A stretch of 56,938 nucleotides of DNA from Acidobacteria bacterium UBA2994 (GCA_002346545.1 DEAA01000006.1:12875-69812); one strand, 5' to 3'; shown: positions 26,392-36,113, counted from the stretch's first letter. Translations and numbers: made by a program. Notes: a model not told the origin generated them from the letters alone.

Positions 26392-28518
26392 ATGAAAGGT
26401 TCGACGGTCTCCCAGGACGCTAATAGTGCGTCCAGCTCGCCGGCGTACGAAGGCCTCTCCCGCGACGACCTGATGCGGTTCTACCGCACGATGTTGCTGT
26501 CGAGACGGCTCGACGACAAAGAGATCCAGCTGAAGAACCAGAGCCGCAGCTACTTCCAGATCAGTGCGGCCGGACACGAAGCCATTCAGACCGCGGTGGG
26601 GATGCATATGCGTCCCGGACAAGATTGGTTCTTCCCGTACTACCGGGACCGCGCACTCTGCCTCGCGCTCGGCTACAGCTCCTACGATATGCTGCTTGGG
26701 GCGGTCGGAGCCGCCGATGACCCCAGTTCTGGCGGACGTCAGATGCCGGCTCACTGGAGCCGCCCCGACCTCAATCTGGTGTCGCCATCGAGCGCAGTGG
26801 CCACCCAGTGCCTTCATGGCATCGGTGCGGCCGAAGCGTGTCAGTACTACGTGCAGTTCCCCGAACTGGGTCACTGCGGCAACGATGATGTGGTGTTGGT
26901 CTCGCTCGGAGACGGGGGAACCAGCGAAGGCGAGTTCTGGGAGTCCCTCAACACTGCATGTACCCGCCGTCTGCCCGTGCTCTACCTAGTGCAGGACAAC
27001 GGCTACGCCATCTCGGTCCCGGTCGAGATTCAGACCCCGGGCGGTGACATCACCCGCCTGGTTTCGTCATTCCCTGGTCTGGAAGTGATTTCCGTCGACG
27101 GAACCGATCTCGTCGCTAGCTATGGTGCAGTCAGTCGCGCGCTGGAGTACGCGCGTAGCGGTCGAGGCCCCGTCTTACTCAAGGCAAGCGTCGTACGGCT
27201 CTACTCCCACTCGATGTCCGACGACGAGCGGCAATACAGGAGCGAGGCGGAGCAGAAAGCAGACGAAGCGCGAGACCCGCTGCGCCAGTGCCGCGCCTTC
27301 CTGTTCGAAGAGAATCTGGCCGATGAGTCGACGCTCGCAGAGCTCGCCAATGAAGTAGACGCCGAAGTGCAGGAAGCCGCGGATCGTGCGCTAGCCGCGG
27401 CGACGCCCGAGCCATCGACCGCGCTCCGCTACCTCTACTCTCCCAGTGTGGATCCGACAAGCGCACAGTTCGACGTCGCCGGGGAACCTGCCGGCGATCC
27501 GATCACAATGGTCACGGCCATCAACCGAACACTTCACGACGAGATGGAACACAATCCCCGAATTCTGACGTTCGGGGAAGATATCGCGGACTGCAGTCGG
27601 GCCGAGGCACTCACCAGCGTGCCGGGCAAGGGCGGCGTCTTCAAGGCGACCCTCGGGCTACAGCGCACCTACGGGCGAGAACGGGTTTTCAATTCTCCTC
27701 TCGCCGAAGCGAACATCGTGGGTCGAGCGATCGGCATGGCCGTCCGCGGGCTCAAGCCTGTGGTCGAGATTCAGTTCTTCGACTACATCTGGCCGGCAAT
27801 GATGCAGATTCGTGACGAGTTGACGATGTTGCGGTATCGCTCGAACAACGCGTTCAGCTGTCCGTTGGTCATCCGAGCCCCGATTGGCGGATACCTTCGG
27901 GGAGGCTCGCTCTACCATAGCCAGTCGGGAGAGAGCATCTTTGCCCATTGCCCCGGCCTGCGGATCGTCTATCCCTCGAACGCATCCGACGCGGCCGGAC
28001 TGCTCCGAACCTCGCTGCGTTGTGATGATCCGGTGCTCTTTCTCGAGCACAAGCATCTCTATCGCCAGACCTACAACAGGGGGCTCTACGCCGGCGCTGA
28101 CCATCGAATTCCGTTCGGACAAGCGCAGGTGCAGCGGAACGGTACCGATGTCGCCGTCATCACCTGGGGCGCGCTCGTCCAACGCACCCTCCTCGCCGCA
28201 GAGCGCGCCGCCCAGCGAGGCGTCAGCGTGAAGGTCATCGACCTGCGTACCATCGCCCCGTACGACTGGGACGCCATTAGATGCGCGGTCACTGAGACCA
28301 GCCGGGTGGTGGTCGCTCACGAGGACCAGCTCACGTGTGGGTTTGGGGCCGAGATCGCGGCCAGAATCGCTGATGAGCTTTTCGAGCATCTGGATGCGCC
28401 CGTCAAACGCGTCGGCGCCCTCGACTGCCCCGTGGCCTATCATCCCGACCTTGAGGCCGCCATCCTTCCTCAGACCGATGACGTGCTGCGAGTCATCAAC
28501 GAGGTCAGTGAGTACTGA
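26392..28518 (+). CDS. Fused 2-oxoacid dehydrogenase E1 (alpha + beta subunits)
   Basis: This thiamine-diphosphate-dependent decarboxylase catalyses the first step of a branched-chain or related 2-oxoacid dehydrogenase complex. The alpha part has the TPP motif starting [11 protein letters not shown] (about residue 173) and ending LVQDNGYA. The beta part begins about residue 395 ([23 protein letters not shown]) and has [12 protein letters not shown] and the C-terminal transketolase domain ([20 protein letters not shown]). Length is 708. No E2 or E3 gene is nearby, so those subunits must be elsewhere. Branched-chain substrates are likelier than pyruvate, but this is inference. Confidence 0.88.
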   Translation: MKGSTVSQDANSASSSPAYEGLSRDDLMRFYRTMLLSRRLDDKEIQLKNQSRSYFQISAAGHEAIQTAVGMHMRPGQDWFFPYYRDRALCLALGYSSYDMLLGAVGAADDPSSGGRQMPAHWSRPDLNLVSPSSAVATQCLHGIGAAEACQYYVQFPELGHCGNDDVVLVSLGDGGTSEGEFWESLNTACTRRLPVLYLVQDNGYAISVPVEIQTPGGDITRLVSSFPGLEVISVDGTDLVASYGAVSRALEYARSGRGPVLLKASVVRLYSHSMSDDERQYRSEAEQKADEARDPLRQCRAFLFEENLADESTLAELANEVDAEVQEAADRALAAATPEPSTALRYLYSPSVDPTSAQFDVAGEPAGDPITMVTAINRTLHDEMEHNPRILTFGEDIADCSRAEALTSVPGKGGVFKATLGLQRTYGRERVFNSPLAEANIVGRAIGMAVRGLKPVVEIQFFDYIWPAMMQIRDELTMLRYRSNNAFSCPLVIRAPIGGYLRGGSLYHSQSGESIFAHCPGLRIVYPSNASDAAGLLRTSLRCDDPVLFLEHKHLYRQTYNRGLYAGADHRIPFGQAQVQRNGTDVAVITWGALVQRTLLAAERAAQRGVSVKVIDLRTIAPYDWDAIRCAVTETSRVVVAHEDQLTCGFGAEIAARIADELFEHLDAPVKRVGALDCPVAYHPDLEAAILPQTDDVLRVINEVSEY

Positions 28519-28527
28519 TCAATCGCG

Positions 28528-29538
28528 ATGAAGCCGTGGCTTCTCCCGGCGCTAGCCGGGCTCGCCGGCCTGGCCGTCACCCTACACGCGGCAGAGGTCG
28601 AGCGTCTGCGCGCGACCGGTGGGCTACCGGCCGAACACGTCGGCCTCTTTCGTGAGCCGGCGGCATTCGAACGGCTTCCCGATGGCGATTTCGTCGTCTT
28701 CGACCGGGCGGGCCACACGGTCTACCGGGTGCCCGCCAACGGCGAAGCGCCGGCGCCGCTAGTCAACATCGGGCCGGAGTCTGGCCACATCATCGGACCG
28801 AGCGGATTCGCGCAGGCCGAGTCCCAGCTGATCGTAGCTGACGGTCCGGGCGGCCGCGAACGTGTCCAGATGTTCGGGGCCAACGGCACCCGCCTGAACG
28901 GATTCACTCTCCCAGGCATCGCGCCGCCACGGATCACGTTTGGCACGCTGACCCTGAGCGGGGTGAGCTCAATCGACTGGACGGGTCGGACGCTGCTGAT
29001 GAGCCGTCCCGAATTGGGTGGGCTCATTGCCGAGCTGAGCCCGGGGGGACGCCCAATCCGGACAATGGGCCGATTCAGGCCAACCGGTCACGAAGACGAC
29101 CCGGACCTGCACCTCTCGTTAAACAGCGGGCTCCCGCTCGCTGACCCCACCGGCGGCTACTATTTCGTCTTTCATGCCGGTGTGCCGATGTTCCGGAAGT
29201 ACGACGACAACGGACAGCTGCTCTTCGAACGACACATCGAGGGTCCCGAGCTCGACGCCACCATCCAGAATCTCCCAACCGACTGGCCTGAGCGGACCGG
29301 GGCAATCGGCCTCGCCCTGCCAGTAGTGCTGCCCACGGTTCGTACCGCCGCAGTCGACCCCGAGGGCCGACTATGGGTCTCACTGGTCGTGCCGTATACC
29401 TACGTTTACGATCAGGGTGGAAACAAGGTGCGCACGGTCCGATTCGAAGCCGCCGGCGTCGTGACACCGAATAGCTTCTTCTTCGACGGAGGACACCATC
29501 TCCTCGTCACACCAGGCTGCTACATCTTCACCATCTGA
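28528..29538 (+). CDS. Secreted propeller-like protein of unknown function
   Basis: This 336-residue protein has a signal peptide (KPWLLPALAGLAGLAVTLHA). Recurring blade-like segments follow, such as FERLPDGDFVVFDRAGHTVY and AAVDPEGRLWVSLVVPYTYV, in the style of NHL or six-bladed propellers. No catalytic motif was recognised. It starts 10 bp after the E1 gene, so it is probably co-transcribed, although a functional link is not obvious. Confidence 0.75.
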   Translation: MKPWLLPALAGLAGLAVTLHAAEVERLRATGGLPAEHVGLFREPAAFERLPDGDFVVFDRAGHTVYRVPANGEAPAPLVNIGPESGHIIGPSGFAQAESQLIVADGPGGRERVQMFGANGTRLNGFTLPGIAPPRITFGTLTLSGVSSIDWTGRTLLMSRPELGGLIAELSPGGRPIRTMGRFRPTGHEDDPDLHLSLNSGLPLADPTGGYYFVFHAGVPMFRKYDDNGQLLFERHIEGPELDATIQNLPTDWPERTGAIGLALPVVLPTVRTAAVDPEGRLWVSLVVPYTYVYDQGGNKVRTVRFEAAGVVTPNSFFFDGGHHLLVTPGCYIFTI

Positions 29539-29580
29539 CTCGGGTTGATGGTGTCCTTCAACTTGAAGATGGGCACTCTC

Positions 29581-29836
29581 TCAGAGCACGTGAACACTCG
29601 CCCGCGTCGCATGGCCATAAAGGACCACAGCGATCGTCTGCGCAACCACCGCAGGTCGAAACCGTCCCCCCTCCGGGGGAGGGCAACAGGAAGACGGTCT
29701 CCAACAAGCTCATCTCCCGGACCAGCCCCAGCATCCACTGCTCCGAAGCCGGTCTGGCGAGGACGCCGGCGAACGCCGGATTGCCGCCGAATCGCTCGCT
29801 CGTGAACGTATCCACCTGAGTGATGACCTGTCCCAC
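29581..29836 (-). pseudogene. Remnant of a PhzF-family gene (N-terminal part)
   Basis: The frame from the GTG at 29836 reads QVDTFTSERFGGNPAFAGVL and then LVREMSLLETVFLLPSP, the typical N-terminus of PhzF-like isomerases. Homology then moves to a second frame (GFDLRW) and a third (VVLYGHATRASVHVL) before a stop at 29581-29583. The expected order in PhzF is FDLRWFT then LCGHATLA. Two frameshifts and loss of the C-terminal two thirds mark it as decayed. The first shift lies at a G/C-run near 29669-29680. Confidence 0.75.
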
Positions 29837-29887
29837 CTCGACACTCCAGACCCAAATCGAGCAGCCAATTCGCCACTCGTGGCACGG

Positions 29888-29917
29888 TTGCCTTGGCCCA
29901 CTTCAGACTGCTATGAT
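29888..29917 (+). promoter_or_regulatory. Promoter of the ATP synthase Fo operon
   Basis: TTGCCT (29888-29893) and TATGAT (29912-29917) are separated by 18 bp, with TG at 29909-29910 forming an extended -10. Transcription would start near 29924, about 50 nt before the atpZ-like ATG. Confidence 0.6.
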
Positions 29918-29972
29918 CATGTGTTTCCCGAGGGCGGGAAACAGCGCCCGTATCAACTCGGGCGCGTATGGC

Positions 29973-30218
29973 ATGCCCGATCCAAGCGAACATTTTCTCG
30001 AAAGATCCTTCGGGGCTTTGCAGGAGAATGTCCGCCGCGCTGGACCGGCCGCGACGGCCGGCTACACCTTGATTGCCGCGATCCTGCTACTGGGAGGCGC
30101 AGGATACATGGTCGATCGATGGGTCGGCACGGCATCGCCTTGGTTTCTACTCGCCGGCATGCTGGTGGGTCTCGTGGTCGGCTTCTACGAGCTGGCCAAG
30201 ACGGTGTGGAAACCGTGA
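29973..30218 (+). CDS. atpZ: AtpZ/AtpI-like small membrane protein
   Basis: This 81-residue protein with two membrane helices (about 27-46 and 53-72) heads the Fo operon. The pattern GGAGYMVDRWVG and GLVVGFYELAKTVW matches the AtpZ family. Members are associated with c-ring assembly or Mg/Ca transport in some bacteria. The frame extends upstream, but this ATG gives the usual family length. It overlaps the next gene (GTGA). Confidence 0.75.
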   Translation: MPDPSEHFLERSFGALQENVRRAGPAATAGYTLIAAILLLGGAGYMVDRWVGTASPWFLLAGMLVGLVVGFYELAKTVWKP

Positions 30219-30592
30219 AGCTATCGGCGATGTTGGTGGTTGGATGCGTCGCGACTTGGGGGTTGTTCACGGCGTTTCTGATGCCGGAGGCAGCGACGGC
30301 CACGTTCCTGGGCATGTTGGCACCGCTTGTGGTGGGCGTGGGCACGGTGTTGCTGGTCGAACACACCGCTCGGACCGACCTCGAGCGGCTAACCGCCAGC
30401 TTGGCGGTGGCCTTCTTCGCGAAGGTCCTGTTCTACGGCGGTTATGTCGGAGTCGTCGTCGGGTTGCTGAAGGTGGAGCCTATACCGTTCGTCGCCAGCT
30501 TTACCGCGTATTTCGTCGTGCTCCAGTTCACCGAGGCCCTCTGCTTCAAGACCATATTCACCGGGACCGGCCAAAGCGCCGCTTCCCATTAG
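30215..30592 (+). CDS. ATP synthase subunit I-like membrane protein
   Basis: This 125-residue hydrophobic protein with four predicted membrane helices sits between atpZ and atpB, the usual place of AtpI. The start GTG at 30215 overlaps the atpZ stop (GTGA). Sequence similarity to AtpI is weak, so the call rests on position, size and topology. Confidence 0.65.
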   Translation: MKLSAMLVVGCVATWGLFTAFLMPEAATATFLGMLAPLVVGVGTVLLVEHTARTDLERLTASLAVAFFAKVLFYGGYVGVVVGLLKVEPIPFVASFTAYFVVLQFTEALCFKTIFTGTGQSAASH

Positions 30593-30632
30593 CCCACACC
30601 GTTATCACTGCTCGTTCACCGTCACAACGACC

Positions 30633-31607
30633 ATGAGCGCCGCACAACACGCTGAAACTGCGCAGCACGCTGGCGACCACACCGAAAACGCCACCCACGG
30701 GGCGGAGGAAGGATTCGATGCTGGCACAGTCATCATCGAACACGTTTCGAACAGCTCGCACGACCACCCCGTCCTTCACTTACCCCACATCGAAATCGCA
30801 GGCATAGATTTCTCCATCACCAAGCACGTAATGATGATGTGGCTGGTGGCGGGATTCCTCTTCCTGATCATCACCATGACGACCCGGCGGTTTCTGGCTC
30901 AGGAACGCCCCATCCCGACCGGGCTGATGACGGGACTCGAGTGGCTGGTGCAGAGCATCCGCGACTCGATCGTGTTGCCCAACGTGGGTGCCAAGTGGGT
31001 CAACACCTGGACCCCCGTGATCTTGACGCTGTTCCTATTCATCCTGATGTGTAACGCCGTCGGGCTGATTCCGATCTTCGAGGTTTTCGGACTGGTGGAC
31101 CGCTACGTACTCGGAAACGGGTATTCGGCGGACTCGATGATCAACAGCGTGCTACACGGCGGCACGACCGCCACGGCGAACTACAACGTCACTGCCGCGC
31201 TGGCGACCATCACGTTCTTCTCGATCATGATCGCCGGCACGATGGCTCACGGGTTCATTCATCACTGGAAGAACCTGGTGCCGCCTGGACTGGCCTGGCC
31301 TGTCTATATCCTGCTGATTCCCATTGAGTTCATGGGTCTGTTCGTGAAGCCCTTCGCCTTGACGATGCGTCTCGCCGCCAACATGACCGGCGGCCACATC
31401 GCCATCCTCTCGATCCTGTCCCTGGTGTTCATCTTCACCCAGGTGTTCGAGAGCGCTGCATTGGGCGTGGGAGTCGGATTCACGGTCGCCGTACCGCTCG
31501 CCGTCGGCATCTCCGCGCTGGAGATCATCGTCGTGATGGTGCAGGCGTATGTGTTCACACTTCTGACTTCGGTGTTCATCGGCATGGCCATCAACGTGCA
31601 TCACTAG
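30633..31607 (+). CDS. atpB: ATP synthase Fo subunit a
   Basis: This is the stator subunit forming the two proton half-channels. The essential arginine lies in the helix MRLAANMTGGH. Five to six membrane helices are predicted, and the C-terminal helix is AYVFTLLTSVFIGMAINVHH. Length 324 is long because of a His/Asp/Glu-rich N-terminal extension (about residues 5-60) with at least ten histidines. It follows the AtpI-like gene by 40 bp. Confidence 0.95.
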   Translation: MSAAQHAETAQHAGDHTENATHGAEEGFDAGTVIIEHVSNSSHDHPVLHLPHIEIAGIDFSITKHVMMMWLVAGFLFLIITMTTRRFLAQERPIPTGLMTGLEWLVQSIRDSIVLPNVGAKWVNTWTPVILTLFLFILMCNAVGLIPIFEVFGLVDRYVLGNGYSADSMINSVLHGGTTATANYNVTAALATITFFSIMIAGTMAHGFIHHWKNLVPPGLAWPVYILLIPIEFMGLFVKPFALTMRLAANMTGGHIAILSILSLVFIFTQVFESAALGVGVGFTVAVPLAVGISALEIIVVMVQAYVFTLLTSVFIGMAINVHH

Positions 31608-31657
31608 ACGGCCTCAATCTTCGCAATCGACTCACTCATACGGAGGACAACACTCAC

Positions 31658-31882
31658 ATGGAGCTCATTTACATCGTCGGCGTTGCGATCGGCCTGGGGA
31701 TGGTCGTCATCGGTGCGGCCTACGGCATCGGGACCTTCACGGCCGCCGCGGCCCAGAGCATCGCCCGCCAGCCGTCGGCTGCCGCGCAGATCACCGGCGC
31801 AGTAAACCTGCCGCTGTTCCTGCTCGAAGGAGTGGCTATTCTGGCCGAGGTGTTCATCTTCATCGTGGTCCTAATGCGGTAG
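31658..31882 (+). CDS. atpE: ATP synthase Fo subunit c
   Basis: This 74-residue hairpin of two membrane helices forms the rotor ring. The polar loop contains ARQP (residues 36-39). The ion-binding carboxylate is probably Glu57 in LLEGVAIL. A second glutamate, Glu64, lies seven residues later in the same helix, which is unusual. GxGxG packing motifs are present in helix 1. AGGACAA upstream of the ATG may serve as the ribosome binding site. Confidence 0.95.
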   Translation: MELIYIVGVAIGLGMVVIGAAYGIGTFTAAAAQSIARQPSAAAQITGAVNLPLFLLEGVAILAEVFIFIVVLMR

Positions 31883-31920
31883 CTTGACGCGGACACCCGC
31901 ATCAAGCGAGGTAGCGTTCC

Positions 31921-32424
31921 ATGGATAATCCACTGGTCCAACCCGATCCAGGGCTCTTCTTCTGGACCATCCTGACGTTTCTGACCCTGGTCTTCCTGCT
32001 CAAGAAGTTTGCTTGGGGCCCCTTGCTCAAGGCGCTCGAAGAGCGGCAGGAGACGATTCGCACGGCGCTCGATGACGCGGAGCAAGCCAAGCAGGAACTG
32101 ACACGCCTGCAGAACGAGTCGGCGCAGATCATCGCCGAAGCCAGAGCCGAGGCTCAGTCGATCGTGACCAAGAGCCGAGCCGAGGCCGAACGGGTGCGCG
32201 AGGATCTGAAGGAAAAGGCGAAGAACGAAGCTGACGCGATACTGAAGAACGCGGAGCGCCAGATCCATCTCGAAACGGATCGCGCCGTGCAACAGATCCG
32301 TCAAGAGGTGGTCGAGCTGTCGCTGAACGTCGCGTCCAAGCTGATCCGGAAGAACCTGACCCAGGAAGATAACGACGCTCTGATTCAGGAGTCGCTGAGT
32401 CAGATCGAGTCGTCCCGGCACTGA
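31921..32424 (+). CDS. atpF: ATP synthase Fo subunit b
   Basis: This peripheral stalk subunit is 167 residues long. One N-terminal membrane helix (PGLFFWTILTFLTLVFLLKK, about residues 10-29) is followed by a long Ala/Glu/Lys/Arg coiled coil to the end. It is the last gene of this operon. atpH, atpA, atpG, atpD and atpC do not follow, so F1 must be encoded elsewhere. A GC-rich hairpin lies just after the stop. Confidence 0.95.
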   Translation: MDNPLVQPDPGLFFWTILTFLTLVFLLKKFAWGPLLKALEERQETIRTALDDAEQAKQELTRLQNESAQIIAEARAEAQSIVTKSRAEAERVREDLKEKAKNEADAILKNAERQIHLETDRAVQQIRQEVVELSLNVASKLIRKNLTQEDNDALIQESLSQIESSRH

Positions 32425-32429
32425 ATATT

Positions 32430-32480
32430 GCGATGGGGCTTCGCCCCAAACCCCACGCCGGGCATGTGGGGCCCCATCGC
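32430..32480 (+). terminator. GC-rich hairpin after atpF (possible terminator)
   Basis: A perfect 10-bp inverted repeat GCGATGGGGC (32430-32439) / GCCCCATCGC (32471-32480) encloses further pairable CCCCAC/GTGGGG. It begins six bases after the atpF stop. There is no T-run, so intrinsic termination would be inefficient; it may protect the 3' end or work with Rho. Confidence 0.45.
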
Positions 32481-32981
32481 ATAGCCGCCTTGCGGGGCAG
32501 CGCCCAGCCAGCGCCAGCAGACGCAACGTTGGCTCAAGTCAAACCTCGGTCCGTAGGTTTGGCCGTGCGCTCTAGACAGGCTCGGTATTCACCAGACTGC
32601 TGGTGGTGCGAGCTGTCGTGATCGGGCAACCTACCTTCCCCACTTGACCGCCACGGATTTGACAGCCCAGGAACGGGACATGATTTCGACAAGGGCCACT
32701 CAATCCGAGCAGCGTCACGTGTCGTGGTCTGCTCGCCTCACTGCTGTCCCGTGTGTGTACGTGAGTAATGGACTTGCCCAGGGGACATTCCCAGCGATCC
32801 CCTTCGCCGTCCCCGCGTCCGGCGCTGCGCAAGCTAGCAGGCCACGCCTTTCCGGGGTCTCCATCCCATTCGATACGTCGATCTGGGTACCGCCGTTTCG
32901 CGTTTCGGGTAGTGCGCTGACGCCCACAGGGGCCTGAAGCCCGTAGAGAGAAGCCTGTAACTCAGGATACCCGAGCGAGCG
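32481..32981. other. Non-coding gap between atpF and nuoN (convergent)
   Basis: No gene was recognised on either strand in these 500 bp. A second hairpin lies at 32538-32563 (core CAAACCT/AGGTTTG, loop of 8). The short open frames have no signal peptides, motifs or ribosome binding sites. It does not resemble tmRNA, SRP RNA or RNase P RNA. Confidence 0.5.
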
Positions 32982-34451
32982 TTATCGCAGTGTGATCGAG
33001 GCGATCCCGTCGAGGCTGCGCGCCGCAGCTTCGGCGTGCTCAAACAGGAACTGGGGATAGACCCCGAAGACGACGGTGCCAAACAGTGCAACGCCCAGGG
33101 CGACCGACATGGCGGGGCCGATGGTGAGCGGCGAGCCGACGCCCTCTTCTTCGTTGATCCACATGAAGACCACGACGCGAAGGTAGTAGTAAAGGGACAC
33201 AGCACTGTTGGCCACAGCGATAACCGCCAGCCAAATGAAGCCGGCGTCGATCGTCGCGCCGAACAACCAGACCTTCCCCATGAAGCCTGCCGTGGGCGGA
33301 ATACCACCCAGCGAGAGCATGAAGAACAGCATGGCGAACGCCACGATCGGACTGCGCTTCGAGAGACCGTTCAGATCCTTCAGCTCCTCGCCGATGATGT
33401 CGCTACGACGCATCATCGTGATCACCGCGAACGCGCCGAGCTGCATGAACACGTAGACGCCCAGGTAGACGAGCATCGCCGCCACACCTCGCTCGGTACC
33501 AACCACCACGCCCATCAGGAGATACCCCGCATGGGCAATCGACGAGTAGGCGAGCATCCGCTTGAGGTTGCTCTGCGTCAACGCCGCGATATTGCCGACC
33601 GTCATGGTCACCACCGCGAGCGCGTAGAAGAGCATCGTCCACTCGGCGCCGACGGCAGGCAGACCCTCGATGAAGATCCGGATCAGCATGGCGAACGACG
33701 CCGCCTTGGACCCGACCGACAGATACGCCGTGACGGGAGTGGGCGCGCCTTCATAAACGTCAGGGGCCCACATGTGGAACGGCACCGCGGCGATCTTGAA
33801 GCCCATGCCGGCGCCCACAAGCACGACGCCGAGGATGACCACCAGGCTTGGAGACGCCCCACCCAGTGCAGCGGCGATGCCGGACAGATGCGTGGTACCA
33901 GTCGCCCCGTAGAGCAGAGACATGCCATAAAGCAGCACACCTAGCGAGAACGCACCGAGAAGAAAGTACTTGACCGCCGCTTCATTCGAACGCGGATTCG
34001 GCTTCAGGAAACCGGCCAGGATGTAGAACGACACGGCCATCGTTTCCAGACCGATGAACAGGGTGATGAGGTCGAGCCCACTCGACATAAACATCATGCC
34101 TAGCGCAGCACAGAGAATCAGGAAGTAGTACTCTCCCGCCTGGATCCCTTCCGTCTTCAGGTAGGGAGACGACATCAATAGGGTCAGTGCCGCCGACAGC
34201 AACACGACCACCTTAAAGAACGCCGCGAACCCATCTATGGCGAGCAACCCCCGAGATGCCGTGACGTCAAGCCCCGCAAACGAAACCACCACCGCCAGAG
34301 TGGCTCCTACAGTCGCCAGAGCCGCCACGAGCAGTAACCCATCCTGCTTCGGTGTCAGCACGGACAGCATCAGAACGAGCAACGCCCCGCCTGTGAGCAG
34401 CAGCTCTGGCAGGATGTAGTAAAAATCAGCAGCAGAGAAACCAGCTGGCAT
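32982..34451 (-). CDS. nuoN: NADH-quinone oxidoreductase subunit N
   Basis: This antiporter-like membrane subunit of complex I, one of three proton-pumping units, has 489 residues and about fourteen helices. The Proton_antipo_M core is present (YFLLGAFSLGVLLYGMSLLY and LKRMLAYSSIAHAGYLLMG). It starts directly at the nuoM stop (TAG-ATG) and is the last gene of the operon. Confidence 0.95.
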   Translation of the reverse strand: MPAGFSAADFYYILPELLLTGGALLVLMLSVLTPKQDGLLLVAALATVGATLAVVVSFAGLDVTASRGLLAIDGFAAFFKVVVLLSAALTLLMSSPYLKTEGIQAGEYYFLILCAALGMMFMSSGLDLITLFIGLETMAVSFYILAGFLKPNPRSNEAAVKYFLLGAFSLGVLLYGMSLLYGATGTTHLSGIAAALGGASPSLVVILGVVLVGAGMGFKIAAVPFHMWAPDVYEGAPTPVTAYLSVGSKAASFAMLIRIFIEGLPAVGAEWTMLFYALAVVTMTVGNIAALTQSNLKRMLAYSSIAHAGYLLMGVVVGTERGVAAMLVYLGVYVFMQLGAFAVITMMRRSDIIGEELKDLNGLSKRSPIVAFAMLFFMLSLGGIPPTAGFMGKVWLFGATIDAGFIWLAVIAVANSAVSLYYYLRVVVFMWINEEEGVGSPLTIGPAMSVALGVALFGTVVFGVYPQFLFEHAEAAARSLDGIASITLR

Positions 34452-36089
34452 CTATCGTGAGCCCCCGCGCACCGGTAACCGCACGAGCCGGTCGAAACCA
34501 TCACCTGTGGTCTCACCGTCAATCTGCGCCAGCAGATCCCCCCCCCCTGGCTCTGCCTCGTCCTCGTCGGCAGCGCCGGCGTTGAGCGGCGCATAGGTGC
34601 TGTTCACCCGAGCCATTACCCGATCCACCGAGGTATCGAGGCGGTCGATGAACGGCTTGGGATACAGACCGATCCAGACGGCGAGAATCAGCAGCGGCGT
34701 AAAGGTCGCGAACTCGCGTAGGCTGAGGTCGGCGAGTCCCTCGTTCTTAGGGTTGTTAACCGTGCCGAACATGGTGCGCTGATACAGCCACAGCATGTAG
34801 GCGGCACCCAGCACGATTCCGGTAGCAGCGAAGGCGGCCCAGACCTTGTTGACCACGAAGATGCCCTGCAGGATCAGGATCTCACCGATGAACCCGTTCA
34901 GCGTCGGGAGGCCGATCGACGACATGGTCATCACGAGAAACACGGCTGCATAAGCCGGCATTATCTTCGAGAGCCCACCGTACTCGGAGATCTCACGGGT
35001 GTGCCGCCGCTCGTAGACGACACCCACCAAGAGGAAGAGCCCGCCGGTGGAGATACCGTGGTTGATCTGCTGGACGATGCTCCCGGTGATGCCGACCGGC
35101 GTGAGCGCGAACATGCCGAGCATGACCATGCCCATATGGCTGACTGACGAATAAGCGACCAACCGCTTCCAGTCGCGCTGCGCCATCGCCACCAGCGCCC
35201 CGTAGATGATCCCGATGATCGACAACCACACCACCCAGGGCACGAAGGCCTGGGTCGCCTCGGGCAGGATCGGCAACGAGAAACGGATGAAGCCGTAGGT
35301 CCCCATCTTCAGGAGCACGGCAGCCAGGATGACCGACCCTGCGGTCGGGGCGTCGGTGTGCGCGTCTGGCAGCCAGGTGTGGAACGGGAACATCGGCACC
35401 TTGACCGCAAAGCCGAGGAAAAATGCTAAGAAAACCCACCACTGGAGGTCGAACGGCATGTTCAACTCGTGGAACCGGGTGATATCGAACGTGTAAACCC
35501 CGGTGACCTCGTGGTGGTAGAAATAGACCGCGAGGATGCCGAGCAGCATGATGACGCTGCCCACAAGCGTGAACAGAAAGAACTTGATAGCCGAGTAGAG
35601 CCGGTTGGTGCTTCCCCAGATACCGATGAGGAAGTACATCGGCACCAGCATGACCTCCCAAAACACGAAGAACAGCAGGAAGTCGAGAGAAACGAACGCG
35701 CCGATCATGCCAGTCTGGAGCAGCAGCAGGAAAATGTAGTACTCCTTGACCCGCTCGGTGATAGCCGTCCAGGACGACAGGATGGCGATCGACCCCATCA
35801 AGGTCGCCAGTAGGATCAGCAGCGCACTGAACCCGTCGACGCCGATGAAGTACTCCGCGCCGATCGACGGGATCCAGGACAACCGCTCGACAAACTGCCA
35901 ATCGCTGGTCGACTGGTCCAGCCAGAACCAGAGCGGCAACGACACCAGAAAGCCAAGCACGGCGAACCCGTTCGCGATCCACCGGATGGTGTTCTCGCTG
36001 TGCTTGCTCACGAACAGCAGCAGCACAGCACCCACCAGCGGCGTGAACATGATCAGCGACAACAACGGAAACTCTGCGGTATTGCTCAT
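34452..36089 (-). CDS. nuoM: NADH-quinone oxidoreductase subunit M
   Basis: This is an antiporter-like complex I subunit of 545 residues. Core motifs are FPFHTWLPDAHTDAPTAGSV and WKRLVAYSSVSHMGMVMLG. The C-terminus has an extra acidic/Gly-rich tail of about 45 residues that is not membrane-spanning. It lies 24 bp after nuoL. Confidence 0.95.
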   Translation of the reverse strand: MSNTAEFPLLSLIMFTPLVGAVLLLFVSKHSENTIRWIANGFAVLGFLVSLPLWFWLDQSTSDWQFVERLSWIPSIGAEYFIGVDGFSALLILLATLMGSIAILSSWTAITERVKEYYIFLLLLQTGMIGAFVSLDFLLFFVFWEVMLVPMYFLIGIWGSTNRLYSAIKFFLFTLVGSVIMLLGILAVYFYHHEVTGVYTFDITRFHELNMPFDLQWWVFLAFFLGFAVKVPMFPFHTWLPDAHTDAPTAGSVILAAVLLKMGTYGFIRFSLPILPEATQAFVPWVVWLSIIGIIYGALVAMAQRDWKRLVAYSSVSHMGMVMLGMFALTPVGITGSIVQQINHGISTGGLFLLVGVVYERRHTREISEYGGLSKIMPAYAAVFLVMTMSSIGLPTLNGFIGEILILQGIFVVNKVWAAFAATGIVLGAAYMLWLYQRTMFGTVNNPKNEGLADLSLREFATFTPLLILAVWIGLYPKPFIDRLDTSVDRVMARVNSTYAPLNAGAADEDEAEPGGGDLLAQIDGETTGDGFDRLVRLPVRGGSR

Positions 36090-36113
36090 GAGGCTTCTGA
36101 CTCTTGTCTTCGG

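Noticed and set aside
32690..32730. Possible tmRNA 5' end (ATGATTTCGACAAGGG)
   Set aside because: The string is reminiscent of the tmRNA start, but no tag frame, no tRNA-like 3' end and no matching acceptor stem could be found downstream.
34993..35982. 329-codon minus-strand frame inside nuoM
   Set aside because: Same strand, alternative frame of nuoM; Arg/His-rich with no similarity, whereas nuoM is fully conserved.
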